From Oscillospiraceae bacterium (GTDB taxonomy: Bacteria > Bacillota > Clostridia > Oscillospirales > Oscillospiraceae), in the NCBI GenBank assembly GCA_017508045.1, contig JAFVZT010000028.1, positions 1-64,000 on the forward strand: a stretch of 64,000 nucleotides of DNA, given 5' to 3'. A program made the position numbers and the translations under genes. The notes beneath the pieces are model-generated. The model saw only the letters and a list, made by a program, of their open reading frames with translations, ran no database searches and was not told where the DNA came from. This document shows, piece by piece, positions 8,866 to 17,035 of this stretch; the stretch's first letter is position 1, and every line of letters begins with the position of its first letter.

Positions 8866-9564
8866 ATGTCCACAGTTGTCATTACCGGCGGCTCCCGGGG
8901 AATTGGCGCTGCTGCGGTGGAGCTGTTTGCCGCCCGAGGTGACCGGGTTTATTTCCTATATGAAAAAAACCACGATGCCGCCCGGCGGGTTGCCCAAAAA
9001 ACCGGTGCAACCGCCATTTGCTGCGATGTAGCTGACCTTACTGCCGTAAATGCTGCCTTTGCGCAAATTCCCGACGTGGATGTACTGATCTGTAATGCCG
9101 GCATCTGCCACTATGGACTGATGAGCCAAACCACGGAAGCGGATTGGGACAGAGAATTTGCGGTAAATGTCAAGGGTATGTACACCTGCATCAATGCCGC
9201 TATGCCGAAATTTCTGCAAAAGCACGCAGGCTGCATCATCACCGTCAGTTCTATGTGGGGACAGACGGGTGCCTCCTGTGAGGTTGCCTATTCTGCCACC
9301 AAGGGCGCGGTGATTGCCATGACCAAGGCCTTGGCTCAGGAGCTGGGACCCAGCGGCATTCGCTGTAACTGCATCGCCCCCGGCGTAATTTTAACCGATA
9401 TGTGCAAGGATGTTTCCCCCGACACTATGCAGGCGCTGGCGCAGGAAGCGCCCTTGGGCAAAAACGGCACACCGGAGCAGGTTGCCCATGCTATGGTTTA
9501 CTTAACGGAAGCGGAATTTGTCACCGGACAGGTGCTGCCTGTCAACGGTGGCTTGGTTATATAG
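8866..9564 (+). CDS. SDR family oxidoreductase, probably EF-P 5-aminopentanone reductase (YmfI type)
   Basis: 232 residues, classical short-chain dehydrogenase: NAD(P)-binding TGGSRGIG (residues 7-14), CNAGI, catalytic Ser in VSSMWG and the YSATKG Tyr-Lys pair, then PG and a C-terminal VTGQVLPVNGG. The Trp after the catalytic Ser and the GASCEVAYSATKG stretch are more like YmfI, which reduces the aminopentanone group on elongation factor P, than like FabG. FabG is the alternative. Start ATG at 8866 after GGAGG; rpiB follows 20 bp downstream. Confidence 0.85.
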   Translation: MSTVVITGGSRGIGAAAVELFAARGDRVYFLYEKNHDAARRVAQKTGATAICCDVADLTAVNAAFAQIPDVDVLICNAGICHYGLMSQTTEADWDREFAVNVKGMYTCINAAMPKFLQKHAGCIITVSSMWGQTGASCEVAYSATKGAVIAMTKALAQELGPSGIRCNCIAPGVILTDMCKDVSPDTMQALAQEAPLGKNGTPEQVAHAMVYLTEAEFVTGQVLPVNGGLVI

Positions 9565-9584
9565 TTATAAAAAGGAGAACTGCT

Positions 9585-10028
9585 ATGAAGCTTGCAATCG
9601 CTTGCGACCACGGCGCTTTGGCGCTAAAAAACACGCTTTTGACTCATCTGGAGCAAAAGGGTCATACCGTCAAGGACTTTGGCACCTACACCTTAGACAG
9701 CTGTGACTATCCCGACTATGCCGCACAGGCCGCCAAGGCTGTAGCTTCCGGAGAATGTGAAAGAGGCATTGTGCTTTGCACCACCGGAATTGGCGTTAGT
9801 ATTGTCTGCAATAAGGTCAAGGGAATCCGTTGCGCCCTTTTATCCGATGTGATGTCCGCCCGCATGACCCGGGAGCATAACGACACCAATATGATGGCCA
9901 TGGGCGCCGGCGTGGTAGGAGAAATGCTGGCGCTTCAAATCGCAGATACCTGGCTATCTACGGAATTTTCCCAGAACGAAAGACATCAGCGCCGAATCGA
10001 CAAGGTTATGGCTCTGGAAGCGGAATAA
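9585..10028 (+). CDS. rpiB: Ribose-5-phosphate isomerase B
   Basis: 147 residues. Interconverts ribose-5-P and ribulose-5-P in the pentose phosphate pathway. The start at 9585 (AAGGAG upstream) gives MKLAIACDHGALALK, with the family CDHG. The catalytic Cys is in VLCTTGIGVSI (about residue 65), and the phosphate-binding Arg-His stretch is MTREHNDTN. Its final four codons are followed by two back-to-back terminators. Confidence 0.95.
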   Translation: MKLAIACDHGALALKNTLLTHLEQKGHTVKDFGTYTLDSCDYPDYAAQAAKAVASGECERGIVLCTTGIGVSIVCNKVKGIRCALLSDVMSARMTREHNDTNMMAMGAGVVGEMLALQIADTWLSTEFSQNERHQRRIDKVMALEAE

Positions 10029-10038
10029 ACCAATTCAA

Positions 10039-10068
10039 GCCACCGGCAAGCTGCCGGTGGCTTTCTTA
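10039..10068 (+). terminator. Terminator of the yabP-rpiB operon
   Basis: GCCACCGGCA / TGCCGGTGGC, a 10-bp stem with a minimal loop, followed by TTTCTT. Confidence 0.8.
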
Positions 10069-10075
10069 TAACGGC

Positions 10076-10107
10076 AAAAAGCACACAGCGGTTACTGTGT
10101 GCTTTTT
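10076..10107. terminator. Bidirectional terminator between rpiB and rqcP
   Basis: AAAAAGCACACAG / CTGTGTGCTTTTT with a GGTTA-like loop. A on one side and T on the other let it work for both converging operons. Confidence 0.85.
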
Positions 10108-10109
10108 GT

Positions 10110-10349
10110 TCAGATTTCCTTATACATAGCGCCGGCATCGTCCTTACGGACATTTTCCGCCACCTGTACCACTTCCACCGCCAGGGTTCTTGTTCCCAGT
10201 GCGATTTCAATCCGATCGCCGATCTTGACCTCGTAGCTGGCCTTTACAACACGGCCATTTACACTGATACGACCATTGTCGCAGGCTTCGTTTGCCACCG
10301 TCCGACGTTTAATCAAGCGGGACACCTTCAGATACTTGTCAAGACGCAT
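10110..10349 (-). CDS. rqcP: S4 domain RNA-binding protein RqcP (YabO)
   Basis: 79 residues, almost all one S4 fold: MRLDKYLKVSRLIKRRT (1-17), ACDNGRISVNGRVVKASYEVKIGD split across 24-46. YabO/RqcP binds the stalled 50S subunit with RqcH in ribosome-associated quality control (alanine tailing). Start ATG at 10349, AAGGAG upstream, 12 bp after hup. In related genomes yabP follows directly; here it is on the opposite strand. Confidence 0.9.
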   Translation of the reverse strand: MRLDKYLKVSRLIKRRTVANEACDNGRISVNGRVVKASYEVKIGDRIEIALGTRTLAVEVVQVAENVRKDDAGAMYKEI

Positions 10350-10361
10350 AGGGAAGGCTCC

Positions 10362-10637
10362 TTACTTTGCCACAACGTCCTTCAGAGCCTTGCTGGCCTT
10401 GAAAGCGGGCAGACGGGTTGCGGGAATTTCAATGGTCTCCTTGGTGCGGGGGTTGCGGCCTACGCGAGCTTCACGAGCCTTGACCTCGAAGATGCCAAAG
10501 CCGGAAACCTGCACCTTGTCGCCCTTAACCAGGCTGGCGGTGATGGTGTCTACGGTGGCGTTGATGACGCGCTCTGCGTCCTTCTTGGTCATACCGGTCT
10601 TCTCTGCGACGGCAGCGATGAGTTCTGTCTTGTTCAT
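10362..10637 (-). CDS. hup: HU family DNA-binding protein
   Basis: 91 residues, a complete HU: MNKTELIAAVAEKTGMTKKDA, KVQVSGFGIFEVKAR, then the DNA-intercalating beta arm with GRNPRTKE and the C-terminal helix FKASKALKDVV. Nucleoid-associated dimer. Start ATG at 10637. Strong codon bias fits abundant expression, and a good promoter lies upstream. Confidence 0.97.
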   Translation of the reverse strand: MNKTELIAAVAEKTGMTKKDAERVINATVDTITASLVKGDKVQVSGFGIFEVKAREARVGRNPRTKETIEIPATRLPAFKASKALKDVVAK

Positions 10638-10678
10638 AATATGCGACCTCGATTCATTAAAATTTCATATGGGATTTT

Positions 10679-10707
10679 ATAGTACCATACTTGTCAAAAA
10701 AAAGCAA
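10679..10707 (-). promoter_or_regulatory. Promoter of hup-rqcP
   Basis: Minus strand TTGCTT (10702-10707), 17 bp, TACTAT (10679-10684), about 40 bp before the hup start. Confidence 0.6.
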
Positions 10708-10778
10708 GGGTTTTTGACAATTTTTGTTTATTTTTACAACTAAATCAAAGGATTATCCAAAAAAACGCCACAACAACC

Positions 10779-12383
10779 TTACAATTTAAGCATTTTTGCA
10801 AGCTTGTCACCTTTGGGTAATAACTGGCAATCCTCGCGGGTAATGGACTTGCACCACACCACCGCCAGAGCATATACCAGAACACCTGCGGCAACGGGTA
10901 CTCCGCACAGTAAAACCCGGCTTCCCTGCTGGGTTAAAAGCTGCACCATAAGCCGGTAGACACCGTAAACCGTCACGCCCATAATGGCCGCCGGCAGCGC
11001 CGGGCGCAAAAAGTTAGTAAGCAGCGCCGGCTTCTGGGGTACGACCCGGGCAATGGCTATTAAATTCATTGCCGCGATGGCGCTGTAGCCCAAAACCGCG
11101 CCCATAGGCGCGCCCAAAATTCCCAGCTGAGGGTTGCCCGTCAGCACATATACCACCGCCAGCTTCACCGCCCCCGCCAGGAGCATATTCACCACGGGAA
11201 TATGGGCATAGCCGTGGGCCTGCATCAAAGCATTGGTGTACTGGATAATGGCATACAGGCATACGCATATGCCCAACACCGACATCAAGCTTGCGGCTAA
11301 GTCCAGTTTTTCACCGGTATAGCCGCCTAAAAGCGCCATAATGGGACGGGACAGGATACACAGCCCCACCCCGCAGGGCAGGCTGATTAAGCCGGCAATA
11401 CGGGCAGCAGATTCCTCAGTTTCCCGCACGCCCCGATTGTTTTTCAGGGTCAGATGGGAGGTAATTGCAGGAATGACGCTAATGGCAATGGGTACGATAA
11501 AGGCACAGGGCATATTGTAAATGGTCATAGTCATAGAGTAGATGCCCTTCATCGTATCTGCCACATCCTGAGAAAAACCGCAGGATGTCAGCAGCTGACC
11601 CATATAAAGCTTCTGCTCAATCACCGTTAAAAGCTGCAGCCCTGCCGAGCCCACGGTAATGGGAATGGCAATCGTCAGAAGGCTCTTTGCCGTCGCGCCA
11701 AAGGAAAGGGGCTTATCCTCAGAGGTGGGCAACTCTGCATAAGCCGGACGGAATTTTCCATACAGGAAGATTGCGCTGACCAAACAGCTTCCGGTAACAC
11801 CCAAAATCGCACCGGCAGCCGCCACAGGCACGCTGTGATAGCGCTGCATCAGCACAAAAGCCAGTCCCAGACCTACAATCAGCTTTACTGCCGCCTCCAA
11901 AACCTGACTGGCGGAGGTAGGACGCATATTTCCGTGACCCTGGAAAAAGCCCCGGTAGGCGGAAATCAGTCCCATAAACAAGGTGCAAGGTCCTAAGCAG
12001 GCAATGGCATAGGCAGCATTGGGCTGTTCCAGCTGCTGCGCCAGCCAAGTGCTTCCCAGCACCATAATCAAGCTGCTGACGACACCCAGTCCCAGAAAAA
12101 TCAGTCGGGCGGTATTGTAAACTCTGCGCACCTGATTGTGGCTGCCCAAGGCATTGGCCTGGCTAATCATCCGACTCATCGCCACAGGAAGACCTGCGGT
12201 GGAAATCAGCAAAAGCACCGAGTAAACATCATAGGCAGTCATAAAATAGCCGTAGCCCTGGTCGCCGATGACCATTTTTAAGGGGAGCTTATAAAATGCG
12301 CCAATGAGCTTTACCGCCGCGGTTGCCAAGGCAAGCAGGGCAGCACCGTGGAGGAAGGTTTGTTTTTTTGTGGTCTCGGACAT
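10779..12383 (-). CDS. spoVB: Stage V sporulation protein B-like polysaccharide flippase (SpoVB, MOP superfamily)
   Basis: 534 residues with about 14 predicted membrane helices throughout. The N-terminal FLHGAALLALATAAVKLIGAFYKLPL and the MISQANALG loop after helix 2 match the SpoVB/MurJ-type lipid-linked sugar exporters of Firmicutes. Probable role: flipping a peptidoglycan or polysaccharide precursor across the membrane during spore cortex or wall synthesis. The spoVB-hup-rqcP order is shared with Bacillus (yabM-yabN-yabO), except that mazG is missing here. 3 bp after the amidohydrolase gene. Confidence 0.9.
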   Translation of the reverse strand: MSETTKKQTFLHGAALLALATAAVKLIGAFYKLPLKMVIGDQGYGYFMTAYDVYSVLLLISTAGLPVAMSRMISQANALGSHNQVRRVYNTARLIFLGLGVVSSLIMVLGSTWLAQQLEQPNAAYAIACLGPCTLFMGLISAYRGFFQGHGNMRPTSASQVLEAAVKLIVGLGLAFVLMQRYHSVPVAAAGAILGVTGSCLVSAIFLYGKFRPAYAELPTSEDKPLSFGATAKSLLTIAIPITVGSAGLQLLTVIEQKLYMGQLLTSCGFSQDVADTMKGIYSMTMTIYNMPCAFIVPIAISVIPAITSHLTLKNNRGVRETEESAARIAGLISLPCGVGLCILSRPIMALLGGYTGEKLDLAASLMSVLGICVCLYAIIQYTNALMQAHGYAHIPVVNMLLAGAVKLAVVYVLTGNPQLGILGAPMGAVLGYSAIAAMNLIAIARVVPQKPALLTNFLRPALPAAIMGVTVYGVYRLMVQLLTQQGSRVLLCGVPVAAGVLVYALAVVWCKSITREDCQLLPKGDKLAKMLKL

Positions 12384-12386
12384 AGC

Positions 12387-13700
12387 TTACTCCTTACTGT
12401 TCAGCCGGGGGATGGCATAGGTCATAAGTTCCTGTACCGCAGCGCTTAAGTCCACAGTGGGAAAGCGGCCGCTTTGGTAGAGCACCTTGCCCCGCACCAT
12501 GGTCATAGCCACATCGCCGCCCTTGGCAGAAAAGACTAAAGAATTCATAACATCGTGACAGGGTATTAAATGGGGGGCAGAAAAATCCACCAGCACCACA
12601 TCCGCATCCATGCCCACTTTCAGCATACCGGTTTCCGCCTCCCGCCCTTGGGCGCGGGCGCCGCAGCCGGTGGCCATCATCAGCACCGCCGCCGCGGGCA
12701 TAGTATTGGCGTCCCCTCCGGATACCCGGGCATCCATTGCCGCGGCACGCATAACCTCAAACATATCCAGGTTGCCGCACTCATTTGCGCCCCCTGTACC
12801 AAGTGCCACGTTCATTCCCGCCTTGACGCTTTTCGCAATTGCCAGAGAGGGTAAGCCCTGTTTCAAATTGGCGATGGGGGTGGCTACCGCCGTTGCCTTG
12901 CGCTTGCCCAACAGCTGGCGCTCATAATCGCTCAGACCGGCACAGCCGGCGGCGGTTGTCCTTACAGAAAACAGCCGGTGAGAATCCAAAAGCTCTGCCG
13001 GAGTCAGACCGGTTCGGTCCTGACAGGCATCCGCCTCCTGCCGGGTTTCCGCCAGATGCAGCTGCAGACCCAGCCCCTGCTCCGATGCCCATGCCGCCAA
13101 GCCCTCCCACAGTGGGTAGTTGCTGGTATACTCGGCATAAAGTCCCGCGTCAATTTTGATGCGACCGCTGTCAAAGCCGTGCCACTTATCTTTTAGACGG
13201 CATTGCTCCCGGCATTGCTCGTCTGCTTCGAAGTCAAAATCCTCGTTCTGGTCAATAAAGCGGTAGGAGGACAGTGCCAGATTGGCTTTTATTCCGCTTT
13301 CTGCCACCGCCTGAGCAGTGGCCTCGGGAAAATAATATAAATCCGACACTGAGGTAATACCAAAGCGCAGACATTCCGCAATGGACAAAAGGGCGGCTGC
13401 CTTTGCGCTTCTGTCATCTAATTTATCCTGCACGTACAGCTGCTGCTCCAAGGCCTCCAAACGGGCAGTATCGTCATTCATAGCGCGAAATACCGAAGTC
13501 GCCAAATGGGTATGGGCATTGACAAAGCCTGGCATAGCCACCATACCGGTGCCGTCAATAATGGTGCTTGGCTGTTCCTTTGGGGGTTGCTTCCCAATAT
13601 AAGAAAGTTTACCGTCCTGTATCCCTAAATATGCACCGAACAGCACATCCATTTTTTCATTCAGAGTCACCGCAGTGACATTGGAGATCAATGTATCCAC
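12387..13700 (-). CDS. Amidohydrolase family protein related to MTA/SAH deaminase, altered metal site
   Basis: 437 residues, close to MtaD length and architecture: small beta domain, TIM barrel, C-terminal return to the beta domain. The first metal pair is intact (GFVNAHTHLA, His63 and His65), and HLAET carries His215. The family motif LGTDG reads LGTGG (Gly303 for the metal-ligand and catalytic Asp). The usual aHc segment reads AAGCAG (250-255), so that His is also missing. The fold is therefore confident but deaminase activity is not. GTG start at 13700. The stop lies 3 bp before spoVB. Confidence 0.85.
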   Translation of the reverse strand: MDTLISNVTAVTLNEKMDVLFGAYLGIQDGKLSYIGKQPPKEQPSTIIDGTGMVAMPGFVNAHTHLATSVFRAMNDDTARLEALEQQLYVQDKLDDRSAKAAALLSIAECLRFGITSVSDLYYFPEATAQAVAESGIKANLALSSYRFIDQNEDFDFEADEQCREQCRLKDKWHGFDSGRIKIDAGLYAEYTSNYPLWEGLAAWASEQGLGLQLHLAETRQEADACQDRTGLTPAELLDSHRLFSVRTTAAGCAGLSDYERQLLGKRKATAVATPIANLKQGLPSLAIAKSVKAGMNVALGTGGANECGNLDMFEVMRAAAMDARVSGGDANTMPAAAVLMMATGCGARAQGREAETGMLKVGMDADVVLVDFSAPHLIPCHDVMNSLVFSAKGGDVAMTMVRGKVLYQSGRFPTVDLSAAVQELMTYAIPRLNSKE

Positions 13701-13876
13701 ACTTACACATCCTTTTGGGTAAAATCATTATCTTCCCTACTGCTTTATAACAGCTAAAGCTTAATGCTTTCCATCCGTCAAAATCCGGTTTATTGCGCTG
13801 CTTTAAATTAGCAAACGCACCCCTAACTGCACCGAAACTTTGCTTTGTGCTACCCTGAAAGCGCGCCGGGAGGGGA

Positions 13877-13970
13877 CCCGGGGAGGGTGGCTTTGGGAGC
13901 GGGAGCTAACAACTCAACGCCTCCCCGGGCCGCCTCTTTGGGTACTTTCTTGGCGGGACAAGAAAGTACC
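13877..13970 (+). repeat. Two-hairpin repeat, copy A
   Basis: Hairpin 1 pairs CCCGGGGAGG (13877-13886) with CCTCCCCGGG (13920-13929). Hairpin 2 pairs GGTACTTTCTTG with CAAGAAAGTACC (13941-13970). An inverted second copy lies 110 bp away. Confidence 0.8.
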
Positions 13971-14078
13971 GCCGCCGGCAGGCACCGGAAGTATCGTTGT
14001 GCTGTCAGGCTGCATGCAGAAAGATTATCGGTTTATAATTGGCTTTCTGCCAAATTGTTAGTGCAGTTCCTCCGGAGG

Positions 14079-14174
14079 GTGTCTTTCTTGTTTCGGCAAG
14101 AAAGACACGAAAGAACCGACATAGGGGAGGCGCTGTGTGTCTTGCTCCCGCAATCCAAGCCGCCCTCCCCTATG
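14079..14174 (-). repeat. Two-hairpin repeat, copy B (inverted)
   Basis: Reverse-complement relative of copy A. Hairpin 2 is GTGTCTTTCTTG / CAAGAAAGACAC (14079-14108), and hairpin 1 is CATAGGGGAGG / CCTCCCCTATG (14120-14174). Stem bases that differ from copy A are changed on both arms. Confidence 0.8.
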
Positions 14175-14255
14175 TACCCCACCCGGCCGCATCGTAAGGA
14201 AATGCTCACAAGGTTTCGGGTTTTTTCGGGTGCTTAACGCAGGCTTTGTGTATAG

Positions 14256-14287
14256 ATTGCCACGCCCCTTACGGGGCTCGCAATGAC
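14256..14287. repeat. Short REP-like palindrome
   Basis: ATTGCcaCGCCCC / GGGGctCGCAAT around TTAC, of the kind dispersed in many bacterial genomes. Confidence 0.5.
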
Positions 14288-14312
14288 ATTAAGTTTTCGT
14301 TGTTATAAGATA

Positions 14313-15734
14313 CTACAAAAGGGCAAACAGCTCTTCCTTTTGCCGCAGTACACTGTCAATTTGTTCGATATACTGCTCGGGAAATTTGGGGTTGTGGAAC
14401 CGCTTAAGGGTTCCGTCGGGGAGGTTGACCTTATTCATACCGCCACCGCCTAAGGAGACAATGGTATGCAGCTCCTCCATCATATAGATATTATACAAGC
14501 AGTCCCGATTATCCCGACTCCAGCCAACATTTTCAAAGCTGCCGGACATATATTTCTGCCGGTACAGATAATAGGGCTTATACCCCAAATTTCGCAGGGC
14601 TTCATTGGCGTAGTCCACCATCTCGGTTACCGCCCCGGCATCAGGTAAATCCACCTGCTTTTCAAACAGGTCTGCTCCCTTTTTCAGTGCCAGGGTATGC
14701 ACCGTAATATTGGCAGGGTTAAGCGCCGCCACCGTATCCAAAGAGTAGTGAAAGCCCTCCGGAGTGTCCCCGGGCAGGCCGGCAATTAAATCCATATTGA
14801 TATTCTCAAAGCCGGCAGCCTCCGCCTGACGGTAGCTAATAAGCACATCCCGGGCGGTATGGGGTCTGCCGCTGGCACGAAGCACGGAATCCACCATACT
14901 TTGCGGGTTAATGCTCATCCGGTCCGCGCCGTGGTCAAAAATCGTTTTCAGCTTTTTTTCATCTAAGGTATCCGGGCGACCGCCCTCCACCGTAAATTCC
15001 AAACACCTGCTTAAATCAAAGGTATCCCGCATACAATCCAGCAGCCACACCATTTGCTCCGCAGACAAGGTGGTGGGTGTTCCGCCGCCTATGTAAATGC
15101 TTCTTACGCGTTTGCCGGAACGTGCCAGCAGCTGTCCGGTAATTTCTATTTCCCGCTGCAGCGCCTGTAAATATGGCAGCATCAGCTCGGTACGCTTGCC
15201 GATGCTGCGGCTGACAAAGCTGCAATAGGCGCATCGGGTTGGGCAAAACGGGATGCCCACATATAAGGAAACATCCGTTTCCTCGGTTTTTTCAAAGGCT
15301 CGCACCGTTGCCTTGGAGCAATCCAGCGCCAAGGCTCTGCGCTGAGGTGTGACAAAGTATACATCCCGTAAGAGCCTATCTGCAGAAGCCTCGGAGCCGC
15401 CCTGCAAAAGGTGCTTTGTGGTGAGCTTGGTAGGCCGTACCCCTGCCAGCGCACCCCAGGCAGGTACAGCTTCCAGCTGCTCCAGCGCCGCCAAATACAG
15501 GCTCTGCTGCAAAATGCGTCTGCGCATCTGCACCGTTTCTTTTTCCACAGCCAGACGGCGAACGCCCCGGCTTTTTTTCGTTTCCGATGTCAGAATTGTG
15601 CTTGCCGTTATATAGCGGCTGCCCCGGCTGAGCCTGGACATTACCTGCACCCGGCTGTCCGCCCCGAACAAGGACATAGCCAGCTGTTCTACGGCATAGC
15701 GCTCATCGTGACCGATTAATGTCAGTGTCATCAT
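14313..15734 (-). CDS. hemZ: Radical SAM coproporphyrinogen III oxidase-like protein HemZ
   Basis: 473 residues. A HemZ-specific N-terminal domain (about 1-150) precedes the radical SAM barrel with the CxxxCxxC cluster in IPFCPTRCAYCSF (about 158-170), YIGGGTPTTL, and the HemN-type C-terminal region with the YRQKYMSG segment. Firmicutes HemZ is annotated as an oxygen-independent coproporphyrinogen dehydrogenase, but several HemN relatives have other roles, so the substrate is uncertain. Overlaps the MBL gene by 4 bp (ATGA), so translation is coupled. Confidence 0.9.
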   Translation of the reverse strand: MMTLTLIGHDERYAVEQLAMSLFGADSRVQVMSRLSRGSRYITASTILTSETKKSRGVRRLAVEKETVQMRRRILQQSLYLAALEQLEAVPAWGALAGVRPTKLTTKHLLQGGSEASADRLLRDVYFVTPQRRALALDCSKATVRAFEKTEETDVSLYVGIPFCPTRCAYCSFVSRSIGKRTELMLPYLQALQREIEITGQLLARSGKRVRSIYIGGGTPTTLSAEQMVWLLDCMRDTFDLSRCLEFTVEGGRPDTLDEKKLKTIFDHGADRMSINPQSMVDSVLRASGRPHTARDVLISYRQAEAAGFENINMDLIAGLPGDTPEGFHYSLDTVAALNPANITVHTLALKKGADLFEKQVDLPDAGAVTEMVDYANEALRNLGYKPYYLYRQKYMSGSFENVGWSRDNRDCLYNIYMMEELHTIVSLGGGGMNKVNLPDGTLKRFHNPKFPEQYIEQIDSVLRQKEELFALL

Positions 15735-16324
15735 AGGCCGTACATATACGGATTGCTCCGTCGTTCTGTATTTAAGGTTGTATTCTCTCCGTGACCGGGG
15801 AAAACACGATAGTCCCCTGTCATGCCGGCAAGCCGGGCGAGGGAGTTTTTCATTTTCCCCGGATCACTGCCGGGAAAATCTGTTCTGCCGCAAGTGCCGG
15901 CAAATAAGGTGTCTCCCGAGAAAATAACATCCTCACAAATCAAACACACACTGCCGGTAGAATGCCCCGGCGTCTGCATAACCTGAAAGGTCAGTCCGGC
16001 GTGGGTTACTTCATCTCCTTGGGCGTAGGTATCCGTATAATACAGCACGCCGCCCCGTAGCATAGCCGGCAAAGTCAAATCTTCCTTGCAAATATATACC
16101 CGGCAACCGGTTTTTTCCGCCAGATGCTGTACGCCGCCTACATGGTCAAAATGTCCGTGGGTAATAAAAATGGCTTCCGGATGTTTTCCCAGTCGGTCAA
16201 GCTTTTGCAAGACACGCTCCGGACCATCACCGGGGTCTATCAAAATACATCCGTCTGTACCCTCGCCCCAGACGATGTAGCAGTTTGTGCAATACGCACC
16301 AAGCTCCACTGTTTCAATCTGCAT
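15731..16324 (-). CDS. MBL-fold metallo-hydrolase (glyoxalase II-like)
   Basis: 197 residues. The metallo-beta-lactamase signature THGHFDHVGG (about residues 55-64) gives the dinuclear zinc ligands, with further ligands in TPGHSTGS, the GDTLF Asp and the PGHGENTT His. This is the small YcbL/YqgX type found beside hemZ and dtd in many Clostridia; likely a thioester hydrolase. Start ATG at 16324 after GAAGGTAG; 12 bp from dtd. Confidence 0.92.
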   Translation of the reverse strand: MQIETVELGAYCTNCYIVWGEGTDGCILIDPGDGPERVLQKLDRLGKHPEAIFITHGHFDHVGGVQHLAEKTGCRVYICKEDLTLPAMLRGGVLYYTDTYAQGDEVTHAGLTFQVMQTPGHSTGSVCLICEDVIFSGDTLFAGTCGRTDFPGSDPGKMKNSLARLAGMTGDYRVFPGHGENTTLNTERRSNPYMYGL

Positions 16325-16336
16325 ATATCTACCTTC

Positions 16337-16801
16337 TTATCTTCTGGGAGTTTCCATCAGCTGCTGGGTATCCAAAATCAAGGTCACAGGTCCGTCGTTG
16401 ACGGAAAAAACCTGCATATCCGCGCCAAACCGTCCGTGCTGAGGGGGATACCCCAAACGGTCGCACTCTTTTAAAAACTGCTCATACAGCCGGTTGCCCA
16501 GCTCCGGGTCTGCTGCTTCAGTAAAGCTGGGACGGCGACCCTTACGGCAATTGCCGTAGAGGGTAAACTGGCTGACCACCAGCACCTCACCGCCTACATC
16601 CCCAAGACCTAAATTCATTTTTCCGTTTTCGTCCTCGAAAACCCGAAGGCCCAAAGCCTTTTCTGCCAGATACCGACAGGTTTCTTCCGTATCCTCCGGG
16701 CCTACGCCCAGTAATATCAGAAAGCCCTGTCCGATTTTTCCTGCCGTTTCTTCGTCAATGGTAACGGAGGCGGATTTTACTCTTGTTAAAACTGCACGCA
16801 T
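16337..16801 (-). CDS. dtd: D-aminoacyl-tRNA deacylase
   Basis: 154 residues. Removes D-amino acids mischarged on tRNA. The start at 16801 (MRAVLTRVKSASV) follows AAGGAG; a longer frame exists upstream but lacks family sequence. Motifs: SQFTLYG (about 77-83), RPSFTEAA, and the C-terminal NDGPVTLILDTQ containing the cross-subunit Gly-Pro-type motif. Head of a dtd-MBL-hemZ operon, with relA-recJ upstream on the same strand beyond a repeat. Confidence 0.95.
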   Translation of the reverse strand: MRAVLTRVKSASVTIDEETAGKIGQGFLILLGVGPEDTEETCRYLAEKALGLRVFEDENGKMNLGLGDVGGEVLVVSQFTLYGNCRKGRRPSFTEAADPELGNRLYEQFLKECDRLGYPPQHGRFGADMQVFSVNDGPVTLILDTQQLMETPRR

Positions 16802-16860
16802 ATTGTGTCTCCTTCTTTTTAAACCCTCTGCACAAGTCAAGACGAAAGGGTGGCGAAAGC

Positions 16861-17017
16861 ACCCCTCAGTCAAAAATCATAGATTTTTGCCAGCTCCCCT
16901 ATAGGGGAGCCTTTTTGCATATCCCTGTGCGGCTCCCCTATAGGGGAGCCTTTTTGCATATCCCTGTACGGCTCCCCTTTTAGGGGAGCTGGCAGCCGGG
17001 CAGGCTGACTGAGGGGT
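16861..17017. repeat. Inverted-arm element containing 39-bp tandem repeats
   Basis: Outer arms ACCCCTCAGTC (16861-16871) and GACTGAGGGGT (17007-17017), inner arms GCCAGCTCCCC and GGGGAGCTGGC. Inside are two full and one partial 39-bp repeats starting at 16893, 16932 and 16971. Each begins with the palindrome GCTCCCCTATAGGGGAGC and ends in TTTTTGCATATCCCTGT. A relative with similar arms lies at 30565-30712. Confidence 0.85.
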
Positions 17018-17035
17018 GTTACTACCTCATATTCG

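Larger units (their letters stand above)
13701..14312. other. Gene-free 612-bp region with palindromic repeats
   Basis: No credible gene. The segment beside the amidohydrolase (13701-13860) should hold its promoter, but no clear pair stands out. The remainder contains two inverted copies of a two-hairpin element (13877-13970 and 14079-14174) and a shorter palindrome (14256-14287), described separately. Confidence 0.7.

Noticed and set aside
16893-16990. Possible CRISPR-like repeat array
   Set aside because: Units are contiguous 39-bp tandem repeats without unique spacers, inside an inverted-arm element; no cas genes.
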